64,000 bases of DNA, taken from contig NZ_JAAAFX010000004.1 in assembly GCF_019352895.1 (NCBI RefSeq), forward strand, positions 248,001 through 312,000, written 5' to 3'. This stretch comes from Variovorax boronicumulans (GTDB taxonomy: Bacteria; Pseudomonadota; Gammaproteobacteria; Burkholderiales; Burkholderiaceae_C). Each line of letters opens with the position of its first letter. Position 1 is the stretch's first letter. The position numbers and the translations under genes were made by a program. Below, one piece after another: positions 38,536 through 47,118 of this stretch. The notes below the pieces were generated by a model. That model searched no databases, had not been told where the DNA came from, and worked only from the letters and a program-made list of their open reading frames with translations.

Positions 38536-39054
38536 ATGTCCCGTTCCATTTCACTCCCCTCCCTGCGCTTCGCTCTGCGCGGCGGCCTCGCGGCCCTGGC
38601 CGCCTTCGGCCTGCTGGCCTGCACCACCACCACGCCCACCCCCGGCCCGGGCAAGTCCGCTCCGACCGCGACGCCGCAGGCCAAGGCCACGTTCATCCGC
38701 CCCGCGCCCGGCGCCACGCTCGCGCGCTTCGACGGCAACCGCAACAAGGGGCTGGACATCGCGGGCAACGCGGGCGACCCGGTGATCGCGGCGGCCGACG
38801 GCCGCGTGGTGTTCGTGGGCGGCCAGCTGCGCGGCTACGGCAACATGGTGATCATCAAGCACAACGAGACCTTCCTGTCCGCCTACGCCCACAACCAGGC
38901 GATCGTGGTCAAGGAAAACCAGATCGTGCGCCAGGGCCAGAAGATCGCCGAGATGGGGCAGAGCGACGCCGACCGCGTGAAGCTGCACTTCGAGATCCGC
39001 AAGAACGGCACGGCCGTCAATCCCGAGCCCTACCTCAGCGGCGCGGCGCGCTAG
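38536..39054 (+). CDS. NlpD-like lipoprotein with degenerate LytM (M23) domain
   Basis: 172 residues. A lipoprotein signal ends in the lipobox LLAC (Cys near residue 30), so the protein is anchored in a membrane. A Thr/Pro linker leads to a LytM domain: NRNKGLDIAGNAGDPVIAA, GRVVFVGGQLRGYGNMVIIKH, LSAYAHN, LHFEIRKNG. The first metal-ligand His of M23 peptidases is Asn/Lys here (NKGLD), as in E. coli NlpD, which is not an enzyme but activates the amidase AmiC. Unlike NlpD it lacks the LysM domain. ATG at 38518 is an alternative start. Confidence 0.88.
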   Translation: MSRSISLPSLRFALRGGLAALAAFGLLACTTTTPTPGPGKSAPTATPQAKATFIRPAPGATLARFDGNRNKGLDIAGNAGDPVIAAADGRVVFVGGQLRGYGNMVIIKHNETFLSAYAHNQAIVVKENQIVRQGQKIAEMGQSDADRVKLHFEIRKNGTAVNPEPYLSGAAR

Positions 39055-39117
39055 CGATCGCGAGGACGCACGCGCTGGCGGCTCCAGCGCGGCACGCTCC
39101 ATCCCGGTGGGGCCTCC

Positions 39118-41316
39118 TCAGGCCTGCGGCAGGCCCGCCGGAAGACGCCGGCCCGCGGCGGCACTCAAGGCTCCGGCTTCGCCGGTCTTCCGCGCATCGA
39201 ACCATTCCAGCAGCGCCGGCGCATCCATGGGTTTCGCATAGAAGAAGCCCTGGAGTTCGTCGCAGCCCATGGCCAGCAGCAAATCGCGCTGCGCCTGCGT
39301 CTCCACCCCTTCGGCCACCACACCCAGGCCCAGCGCATGGGCCAGGCGGATCACCGCGTCGACCACCGCGCGGGCGTCCTCCTGGGTCTCGAGGTCCTGC
39401 ACGAAGCTGCGATCGATCTTGACCTGGCGCGCCGGCAGCTGGCGCAGATGGCTCAGGCTCGAGTAGCCGGTGCCGAAGTCGTCGATCGAGAGGAACACGC
39501 CAATGCGCGCCAGCCCCTCGATCGTGCGTTCGGTGGCGCGGAAGTCCTCCATCGCCAGCGACTCGGTGATCTCGCACAGCAGCAGCGAGGCCGGCACGCC
39601 ATGCCGCGCCAGCGCCTGCCCGACGCGGTCGGCGAAGTCGGCCTCGCGCAGCTGCATCACCGACAGGTTCACCGCCACCGACATCGTCATGCCCTGCGCC
39701 TGCCACTGGGCGATCTGGCGGCAGGCCTCGTCGATGATCCAGTCGCCCAGGCGCACGATCAGGCCGAAGCGTTCGGCCAGGCCGATGAAGTGCGCCGGCG
39801 CGATCAGGCCGCGCTGCGGATGGTTCCAGCGCACCAGCGCTTCCACGCCGCTGGTGTGCGTGCTGCGGCCGTCGATCTTGGGCTGGTAGTAGAGCTCGAA
39901 CTGCTTGAGCACGAGCGCCTGCCGCAGGTCGCTCTGAAGCTCGAGCTGCACCGAGGCATCGGCGCCCATGGACGACTCGAACATCGCGTAGTTGCCGCCG
40001 CCCGCGCGCTTGGCGGCGTACATGGCCGCGTCGGCGTTCGACACCAGCTTGTCCGGCTCGCCCTGGTCGGGATGCAGCACCATGCCGATCGAGCAGGCGA
40101 TCTGCAGCTGCTTGCCCATGATGCTGAAGGGCTCGGACAAGGCCCGCAGCACCTTGTTCGCGGCCTGCGCGCATTCGGCGTCGTCGCGCACCCCTTCCAG
40201 CAGGATCAGGAACTCGTCGCCGCCCACGCGCGCGACCGTGTCGCTGTCCTTCACCAGCCGGACCAGCCGGTCGGCCGTGGCACGCAGGATGTGGTCGCCC
40301 GCCGCGTGGCCGAAGGAGTCGTTGATGGGCTTGAAGCCGTCGAGGTCGACGAACAGCACCGCGATCCGCTCCTCCACCTTGATCTGGTTGGCGCGCTCCA
40401 TGCGCAGCAGCGCGTGGCGCAGGCGGTCCTCGAACAGCACCCGGTTCGGCAGCCCGGTGAGCGCATCGGTGAAGGCGCGCTGGTGCAGTTCGTGGTTGGC
40501 GCGCGTGAGCTCGGTGTTGGCCTCCTGCAGCGAGTGCGCCAGGCGCTGCGCCACCACCTGCAGGCGCGCTTCCAGGGTGGAGGTGAACAGCGTGCCCAGC
40601 AGCAGGATGCTGGTCGCGAGCCCCACGACGGTGGTGAGCCCGTTGCCATGCAGCACGTCGGCGCTCAGGCAGACCGAGCCGGCCGGGAAGGCGGCGGCCG
40701 CCATGCCGGTGTAGTGCATGCCGCAGATCGCCAGCCCCATCACCAGCGCAGCCAGCAGCTGCAGCGGCACCCGCCGTTCGGGCGCGGCATTGCCGAGGTG
40801 CTTGAAGATCAGCAGCGAGACCGCTGACGCACCGATCGCGATGGCGGCCGACAAGGCGACCGTCGGCGCATGCCAGTCGATGCCCGGCGCCATGTCGAGC
40901 GCGGCCATGCCGATGTAGTGCATGCCGCAGATGCCCGCGCCCATGGCGACGGACGCCGCGATCAGTCGCGGAAGGCCGTACTGCCCCTGGCTGGCCACCC
41001 ACAGCGCGATGCTGGAGGCGCCCACCGCGGCGATCCAGGACGCCAGCGTGGCGCCCACGGTGAAGCCCAGATCGATCGGCAGCGAGAAGCCCAGCATCCC
41101 GACGAAGTGCATCGACCAGATGCCAGTGCCCAGCGTGAAGGAACCGGCGACCCACCAGAGGCCGTGGATGCGGCCGTCCGACTGCCGCACGCGCCGCGCG
41201 AGATCGAGCGCCACATAGGACGCGAGCATCGCGATCAGCACCGAGGCGGCGACGGCCCACAGCTTGTATTGGGAAGGGAGGAATTCGGGAGAGAGTGCAG
41301 AGTTCACGGGGGACAT
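39118..41316 (-). CDS. MHYT-GGDEF-EAL cyclic-di-GMP signalling protein
   Basis: About 732 residues. Seven membrane helices form an MHYT sensor with three signature repeats (MHFVGM, MHYIGM, MHYTGM), thought to bind metal and sense O2, CO or NO. A diguanylate cyclase domain follows with an intact GGDEF (VARVGGDEFLIL). The EAL phosphodiesterase domain is also intact: EALVRW, NLS, EITES, DDFGTGYSSL, KIDRSFV, AEGVET. Both making and breaking cyclic di-GMP are therefore possible. The start at 41316 places a short tail before helix 1; an ATG at 41382 would add 22 residues. Neither has a clear ribosome site. Confidence 0.93.
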   Translation of the reverse strand: MSPVNSALSPEFLPSQYKLWAVAASVLIAMLASYVALDLARRVRQSDGRIHGLWWVAGSFTLGTGIWSMHFVGMLGFSLPIDLGFTVGATLASWIAAVGASSIALWVASQGQYGLPRLIAASVAMGAGICGMHYIGMAALDMAPGIDWHAPTVALSAAIAIGASAVSLLIFKHLGNAAPERRVPLQLLAALVMGLAICGMHYTGMAAAAFPAGSVCLSADVLHGNGLTTVVGLATSILLLGTLFTSTLEARLQVVAQRLAHSLQEANTELTRANHELHQRAFTDALTGLPNRVLFEDRLRHALLRMERANQIKVEERIAVLFVDLDGFKPINDSFGHAAGDHILRATADRLVRLVKDSDTVARVGGDEFLILLEGVRDDAECAQAANKVLRALSEPFSIMGKQLQIACSIGMVLHPDQGEPDKLVSNADAAMYAAKRAGGGNYAMFESSMGADASVQLELQSDLRQALVLKQFELYYQPKIDGRSTHTSGVEALVRWNHPQRGLIAPAHFIGLAERFGLIVRLGDWIIDEACRQIAQWQAQGMTMSVAVNLSVMQLREADFADRVGQALARHGVPASLLLCEITESLAMEDFRATERTIEGLARIGVFLSIDDFGTGYSSLSHLRQLPARQVKIDRSFVQDLETQEDARAVVDAVIRLAHALGLGVVAEGVETQAQRDLLLAMGCDELQGFFYAKPMDAPALLEWFDARKTGEAGALSAAAGRRLPAGLPQA

Positions 41317-41449
41317 ACGCAGCAGACCGGAAACTGGATCTGCATCGGACAAAGAGAAGGCTGCCGCGCCCCGCATCGTCATTCATGGGGGCGCCCGGCC
41401 GAGGGGGAGGAGCCGTCGTCCGGCTCTTTTCGTTGAGAACCGCGAATCG

Positions 41450-43432
41450 CTAGACGCCCTCGCTCTCGAGCCGTTCGAGCAAGCCGCTGGCGCGCCGCGT
41501 GCGCTGCGCCAGCGCCTCGCCGAAGGCCTGCGCGCGCGGCGTGACCAGCGTGAAGGCCTGGCGTGCGCGCGTGATGCCGGTGTAGACCAGCTCGCGCGTG
41601 AGCACGCGGCTCGGGTCGCGCGGCAGCACCAGCACCGTGTGCTCGAACTCCGAGCCCTGCGACTTGTGCACGGTCATGGCGAAGGCGGTCTCGACCGCGG
41701 CCAGCCGGCTCACGCCGACCGAGCGCGCCTCGGCGCCGTCGAGGAAATAGGCGCGCAGCGGGGCACCCGGTGTGGCCGGCGGCAGCGCGATGCCGATGTC
41801 GCCGTTGAACACGCCCACGCCCGCGTCGTTGCGGGTGACCATCACCGGCCGCCCTTCGTACCAGGCGCCGCGCTTGGCCAGCAGGCCCGCCGACACCAGC
41901 GCGCGCTCGATCGCCAGGTTGAGCCCTTCCGAGCCCCAGTCGCCCTGGCGCACCGCACACAGCAGGCGGAAGCGCTCGAAGGCGTGAAGCACCGACAGCA
42001 CCCAGGCCTTGTGCGCCTCTGCATCCGGCGCCGTGGGGCGCTGGCGCAGCGCCTCCAGATAGCCACCGAAGCCACCCGGCGCATCGGCGCGGCCTTGCAA
42101 CGCAAGCTGCACGACCACCGCGGTCGAGGGCGCATCGAGCCAGACCAGCTCGCCCCTGGCCTTGGCATGCAGCAACTGCGTGGACGCCTTCACGTCGCCG
42201 CGGTTGGCCGCCAGCGCCAGCTGGCCGATGGGCCCGCCGAAGCGCCGGCTCTCGCGCAGCATCACGGTCTGCTGCGCCAGCGGCGAGCCTGCGCCCGCGA
42301 AGCGGTCGGGCACGCGCTGCCCGGTCACGGTCTCGATGAAGGCCAGCGTGCGCGCGCTGTAGCGGCCTTCCTCGGCCGTGCGGCACAGGTCGCCCAGCAC
42401 CGCGCCCGCTTCGACCGAGGCCAACTGGTCCTTGTCGCCCAGGAAGATCACACGCGCCTGCGGCGGCAAGGCCTCCAGCAGCGCGGCCATCATCTCCAGG
42501 TGGATCATCGAGGCCTCGTCGACGATCAGCACGTCGACCTCGAGCGGGCGCGCCGCATCGAAGCGGAAGCGCCGGGTGTCGGGCCGCGCGCCCAGCAGCG
42601 AATGCAACGTGCGCGCGGGCTGGATGTGCGAGGCCAGTTCGTTCAACGGCAGGCGGTCACCCACCTGCTCGCTCAATTCGTTCAATGCGCCGTCGATCGA
42701 CTGCTTGAGCCGCGCGGCCGCCTTGCCCGTGGGCGCGGCCAGCATCACGCGCAGGCGTTCGGGCGAACGGTCCATCGCGAACAGCAGTGCCAGCAGGCGC
42801 GCCGCGGTGTAGGTCTTGCCGGTACCCGGGCCGCCCGTGATGATCGACAGCCGGCCGCGCAGCGCGATGCCGCAGGCGATCTTCTGCCAGTCCAGCACGC
42901 CGTCGGCCGGCGGTGCGAACAGCAGGTCGAGCTGCGCGCGCAAGGCCGCTTCGTCGACCTTGCGCGGCACCGCCCCGCGCGCGAGCACCTGGGCCGCGAC
43001 GCGCTGCTCGTAGGCCCAGTAGCGGCGCAGGTAGAGCTTGCCGGCCTGCAGCACCAGCGGCTCGCCGCGGCCGGCCGCCGCCGCGTCGTCGCCGTGCGCG
43101 ACCAGCGGGCTGGCGCGCAAGGCCTCGGCCCACTGCGCCACCGGCGGCAGGGTCGCCAGCGCGGCCTGCAGTTCGGCCATCGCCTCGGCCGGCCAGTTGA
43201 GCAGCGCGGCCGGGTCGTCGCGCAGTTCGTCGAGCAGCAGGCAGGCATGGCCGCGGCCTTCCATGTGCGCGACCAGCGCGCCGGCCATCAGCACCTCGGG
43301 CGGGGTGGCGGATTGCAGCTCGCCCAGGAAGGCGGCGAAGGCGCTGTCGAGCCGGCGCAGCCAGCCCTGGGCGGCCCAGCGTCGCAGCGTGTCGAGCAGC
43401 ATGGGTGTCGATTCCGTCGATGCGATGGTCAT
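41450..43432 (-). CDS. recD: Exodeoxyribonuclease V alpha subunit RecD
   Basis: 660-residue fast 5'-3' helicase of RecBCD, which processes double-strand breaks for recombination. Walker A GGPGTGKTYTA near residue 200, DEAS motif II in VDEASMIHLEM, GDKDQLASVEAGAV motif III, and the C-terminal HKSQGSEF and TGITRAR motifs are intact. The start codon overlaps the recB stop (ATGA). It is the last gene of the recC-recB-recD unit. Confidence 0.96.
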   Translation of the reverse strand: MTIASTESTPMLLDTLRRWAAQGWLRRLDSAFAAFLGELQSATPPEVLMAGALVAHMEGRGHACLLLDELRDDPAALLNWPAEAMAELQAALATLPPVAQWAEALRASPLVAHGDDAAAAGRGEPLVLQAGKLYLRRYWAYEQRVAAQVLARGAVPRKVDEAALRAQLDLLFAPPADGVLDWQKIACGIALRGRLSIITGGPGTGKTYTAARLLALLFAMDRSPERLRVMLAAPTGKAAARLKQSIDGALNELSEQVGDRLPLNELASHIQPARTLHSLLGARPDTRRFRFDAARPLEVDVLIVDEASMIHLEMMAALLEALPPQARVIFLGDKDQLASVEAGAVLGDLCRTAEEGRYSARTLAFIETVTGQRVPDRFAGAGSPLAQQTVMLRESRRFGGPIGQLALAANRGDVKASTQLLHAKARGELVWLDAPSTAVVVQLALQGRADAPGGFGGYLEALRQRPTAPDAEAHKAWVLSVLHAFERFRLLCAVRQGDWGSEGLNLAIERALVSAGLLAKRGAWYEGRPVMVTRNDAGVGVFNGDIGIALPPATPGAPLRAYFLDGAEARSVGVSRLAAVETAFAMTVHKSQGSEFEHTVLVLPRDPSRVLTRELVYTGITRARQAFTLVTPRAQAFGEALAQRTRRASGLLERLESEGV

Positions 43433-46400
43433 GCGTCGGCCTCCTGCGCCGTGCCCAGCAGCTGGTCGAGCCCGTCGAGCAACGCCAGCGGCGGCTGCAC
43501 GTGGTAGCAGCCGCGGGCCGGTCCGGCCACGCCGCGCAGGAACAGGAAGACCGCGCCGCCCAGGTGCTGCGCGGGGTCGTAGGCCTCGCCCAGCCGCTCG
43601 CGCAGCAGGCGGTGCAGGGCCAGCAGGTAGATGCCGGCCTGCACGTCGTAGCGGTGCGCGGCCATCGCGGCCTCGAGCGCGTCGGGCGTGTAGTCGGCAT
43701 CGGCGTCGCCCAGGTGGTTGGACTTGTGGTCGAGCACCCAGTAGCGGCCCTGGTGCGCGAACACGATGTCGGCAAAGCCCATCAGCATGCCGTGCAGTTC
43801 GCGCTCGGGCAGCGGCGGCCGTGCACGGCCGGCCAGCAGGTGCGCACTGCACAGCGCATCGATCTGCAGCGCATCGAGGCTTCGGGTGGGCAGCCAGAAT
43901 TCCATTTCGGGCAGCGTGGCCTGCAGCCCCTGGAGCGCGGTGCCGATCGGCGGCAGCGGCGTCTGCAGCACCTGCAGCAGCCAGGCCAGCACCTCGGGCG
44001 CGCGCTCGCCCCAGCCCTGGCGTTCGCAGCGGCGCAGCAGCTGCTGCTGGCGTTCTTCCGAGGCCGCGAGGTCGAAGCCCTCGCCGGCCAGCCATTCGAG
44101 CTGGTCGTGCAGGAAGTTGCCCGCGAAGGCGCCGCGCGGGAAACGGTGCCAGGGGGCATCGCTCGGTGCAACGGATGCCGGCGTGATCGGCTCGGGCGCC
44201 TCGTCGCTCGCTTCGTCGTTGCGCACCGCCGCCACACTGGACGCCAGCACGCCCGGCATCGAAGGCAGCGTGCGCACCAGCGCCGAGAAACTGCCGATGG
44301 ACCAGCGCCGGTCGAAGCGCGCGTCGTAGACCGCGACGTCGCGCAGCGCGGGCGGCGCGCCGCGCGGCTGCAGCGGCGTGGCCGCGAGGCCGGCCATCTC
44401 GGCGGCCGGCACCAGCGCGATGTCGGCGCAGCCCTGCACCGCTTCTACGATGCGCGCCTGCAGCTGCTCGGGCAGCACCGCCTCGGTGCCGTTGAGCACA
44501 TAGCCGATCGCGCTGCGGTGCAGGGTCGGCGCGTTGGCGCTGCCCTCCTTGAGCGCGGCAAGCCCGACCCAGACCGCGTGCCGCGCGCGCGTGAGCGCCA
44601 CGTACAGCAGGCGCAGGTCTTCGCGGTGCCGCTCCTTGTCGGCCTCGGCCACATGGGCGTCGCTCAGGTGCAGGTGCAGCGTGCGCTCGCCCTGCGCATC
44701 GGCCAGGCTCAGGTGCGAGGTGCCGGCCTTCTTCACGCCGCGGAAGCCGCTGGCGAAGGGCAGGAACACCAGCGGGTACTCGAGGCCCTTGGACTTGTGG
44801 ACGGTCACGACCTTGACCAGGTCGGCATCGCTTTCGAGCCGCACCACCTGCTCGTCGCCGCCGGCCGATTCGCCACGCAGCTGGTCACCCAACCAGCGCA
44901 CCAGCGCCTGCTCGCCGTCGAGCATGCCGCTCGCGGCCTGCAGCAGTTCGGCCAGGTGCAGGAAGTTGGTGAGCCGACGCTCGCCGTCGGGCGCGGCCAG
45001 CCAGCGCGCGGGCAGGTCGAGCCGGTGCAAGGTGCGGCGCAGCATGGTGAGCACGCCCTGCTGCTGCCACACGCCGTGCAGTTCGCGCAGCTGCTCGCTG
45101 CGCGCATCGAAGGCCTCGTCGTCGCGCGCGAGCACGCGCAGCTCGTCGATCGACAGGCCCACGGTGCGCGTCGCCAGCGCGGCACGCGCCAGCCGCACGT
45201 CGAGCGGCGCCGCCACGGCCTTGAGCCAGTGCAGCAGGTCGTGGGCTTCGCCGCTGGCGAACACCGAATCCTTGTCCGACAGGTAGACCGAAGCCACGCG
45301 GCGGCGGCGCAGTTCACGCTGCACGGCCGCGGCCTCCTTGCCGGTGCGCACCAGCACCGCGATGTCGGCCGGGCGCAGGCGCACGAAGTGCTTGCCGGGC
45401 TCGGCGAAGCCGGCCGCCTCGTCGTTGAGCAGCGTGACGATGCGCTCGGCGCAGCGCGCGGCGAAGCGGCGCCGGCTGCCCTCGGCGTTGAGCAGTTCGG
45501 CATCGAGCGCAAGGGTCACGGCCGGCTCGGCGCCGTCCGCGCTGACGAAGGCTTCGCCGCGCCCGCGCGCGCCGACGGCCTCGAAGGGCAGCGGGTTGTC
45601 GCCCGCGCTGCGGTACATGAAGGCGCCCTCGCCTTCGCGCGCCTCGGGCTGCGCCAGCAGGTGGTTCACGGCCGCGACCACCGAGGCGGTCGAGCGGTGG
45701 TTGGTGCCCAGCACGTAGTGCCGGCCCTCGGTCGCGCGGCGTGCCATCAGGTAGGCATGGATGTCGGCGCCGCGGAAGCCGTAGATCGACTGCTTGGGGT
45801 CGCCGATCAGCAGCAGGCCGGTGGCCGGCGCGTTGTCGGCGATGCGGTAGAGCCGGTCGAAGATGCGCGACTGCACCGGCGAGGTGTCCTGGAACTCGTC
45901 GATCAGCGCCACCGGGTACTGCGCCAGCATGCGTTCGCGCAGGCGCAGCGCGGCCTCGCCGTTGCGCGCCGGGTCGAGCGCGGCATCGAGCCGCTCGAGC
46001 ATGTCGGCGAAACCGAAGCTGCCGGCCTGCTTCTTGAGCTCGGCCATGCGCTGCGCGATCTGCGCGGCCGCGTGCAGCCGCAGGCGCGGCGCGAGGGGTG
46101 GCAGCGCATCGAGCGCCGCCACCAGCTGCGCGAAGGCGCCAAACTCGGCCGGCCAGGCAGGCGGCGCATCGCCCTTGCAGGCGTCGTCCAGGCCCGCGGG
46201 CGTGAGCCGGAACTCGCCCTTGTTGAGCACCGGGCGGTCGCTGCGCGCACCGCTGGCCCAGTCGTGCAGCTCGCGCAGCCAGGGTTCGTAGTACTGGGCG
46301 CGCAGCTTGGTCTTGTTGAAGACGCTGGTCTTGCCGCCCAGCTGGCCTTCGAGCCAGGTGCGCATGGCTTCGATGCGCGCGGGCCAGCCCTGCTTGAGCG

Positions 46401-47118
46401 CGACCAGCGCGCGCTGCCGCTCGGCCAGCGTGGTCGCGATCAGCGCGCCCAGGCTGCCCTGCCCCGCATCGGCCGGCAGGGCCTGCTCGGCCAGCGCGCG
46501 CGCATCCTTCGCCAGGGCCTCGACGCTGCCCCAGGCGGCCAGCGCGACATCGAGCGCGTCGCCGGCCAGCGGATAGAACTGCTGGCGCCAGTAGTCCTGC
46601 GCGGCCTCGTCGAACATCGCGCGTTCGTTGGCGGCCAGCTCCTCGTCGAACAGGCTGCCGCTGTCGAAGGCGTGCTCGCGCAGCATGCGCTGGCACCAGG
46701 CGTCGATGGTGTGGACCGCCGCGTCGTCCATGCTCTCGGCCGCCATCGCGAGCCGCCAGGCGGCGGCGGTGCGGGCTGTGCCCTCGGGGTAGGCGGCCAT
46801 GAGATCGCGCAGGAACACGTCGTGCGCCTCGGGCTCGGTCTCGCCGCGGAAACAGCGGGCCGCCTCGAGCAGCCGCGCACGCACGCGGTCCGACAGCTCG
46901 CGCGTGGCAGCGCGGGTGAAGGTCATCACCAGGATCTCGGCCGGCACCAAGGGGCGCGCGAACGCGGTGGGCGCACCGTCTTCGTCCTCACCGCCATGGC
47001 CCAGCACCAGCCGCAGGTACAGCGCGGCGATGGTCCAGGTCTTGCCCGTGCCCGCGCTGGCCTCGATCAGGCGGCTGCCCCACAGCGGCAAGGTGAGTGC
47101 GTTCAGCGCGATGCTCAT
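43429..47118 (-). CDS. recB: Exodeoxyribonuclease V beta subunit RecB
   Basis: 1229-residue UvrD-like 3'-5' helicase and nuclease. Helicase motifs: EASAGTGKTWT (residues 19-29), IDEFQDTSPVQ, GDPKQSIYGFRGAD, VTVHKSKGLEY, ALTRAR. The C-terminal nuclease holds NFLHDQLEW and FADIVF plus LDHKSNHLGD, the metal-binding Asp-Lys motif. Length is close to the E. coli protein. It overlaps recC and recD by 4 bases on each side. Confidence 0.97.
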   Translation of the reverse strand: MSIALNALTLPLWGSRLIEASAGTGKTWTIAALYLRLVLGHGGEDEDGAPTAFARPLVPAEILVMTFTRAATRELSDRVRARLLEAARCFRGETEPEAHDVFLRDLMAAYPEGTARTAAAWRLAMAAESMDDAAVHTIDAWCQRMLREHAFDSGSLFDEELAANERAMFDEAAQDYWRQQFYPLAGDALDVALAAWGSVEALAKDARALAEQALPADAGQGSLGALIATTLAERQRALVALKQGWPARIEAMRTWLEGQLGGKTSVFNKTKLRAQYYEPWLRELHDWASGARSDRPVLNKGEFRLTPAGLDDACKGDAPPAWPAEFGAFAQLVAALDALPPLAPRLRLHAAAQIAQRMAELKKQAGSFGFADMLERLDAALDPARNGEAALRLRERMLAQYPVALIDEFQDTSPVQSRIFDRLYRIADNAPATGLLLIGDPKQSIYGFRGADIHAYLMARRATEGRHYVLGTNHRSTASVVAAVNHLLAQPEAREGEGAFMYRSAGDNPLPFEAVGARGRGEAFVSADGAEPAVTLALDAELLNAEGSRRRFAARCAERIVTLLNDEAAGFAEPGKHFVRLRPADIAVLVRTGKEAAAVQRELRRRRVASVYLSDKDSVFASGEAHDLLHWLKAVAAPLDVRLARAALATRTVGLSIDELRVLARDDEAFDARSEQLRELHGVWQQQGVLTMLRRTLHRLDLPARWLAAPDGERRLTNFLHLAELLQAASGMLDGEQALVRWLGDQLRGESAGGDEQVVRLESDADLVKVVTVHKSKGLEYPLVFLPFASGFRGVKKAGTSHLSLADAQGERTLHLHLSDAHVAEADKERHREDLRLLYVALTRARHAVWVGLAALKEGSANAPTLHRSAIGYVLNGTEAVLPEQLQARIVEAVQGCADIALVPAAEMAGLAATPLQPRGAPPALRDVAVYDARFDRRWSIGSFSALVRTLPSMPGVLASSVAAVRNDEASDEAPEPITPASVAPSDAPWHRFPRGAFAGNFLHDQLEWLAGEGFDLAASEERQQQLLRRCERQGWGERAPEVLAWLLQVLQTPLPPIGTALQGLQATLPEMEFWLPTRSLDALQIDALCSAHLLAGRARPPLPERELHGMLMGFADIVFAHQGRYWVLDHKSNHLGDADADYTPDALEAAMAAHRYDVQAGIYLLALHRLLRERLGEAYDPAQHLGGAVFLFLRGVAGPARGCYHVQPPLALLDGLDQLLGTAQEADA

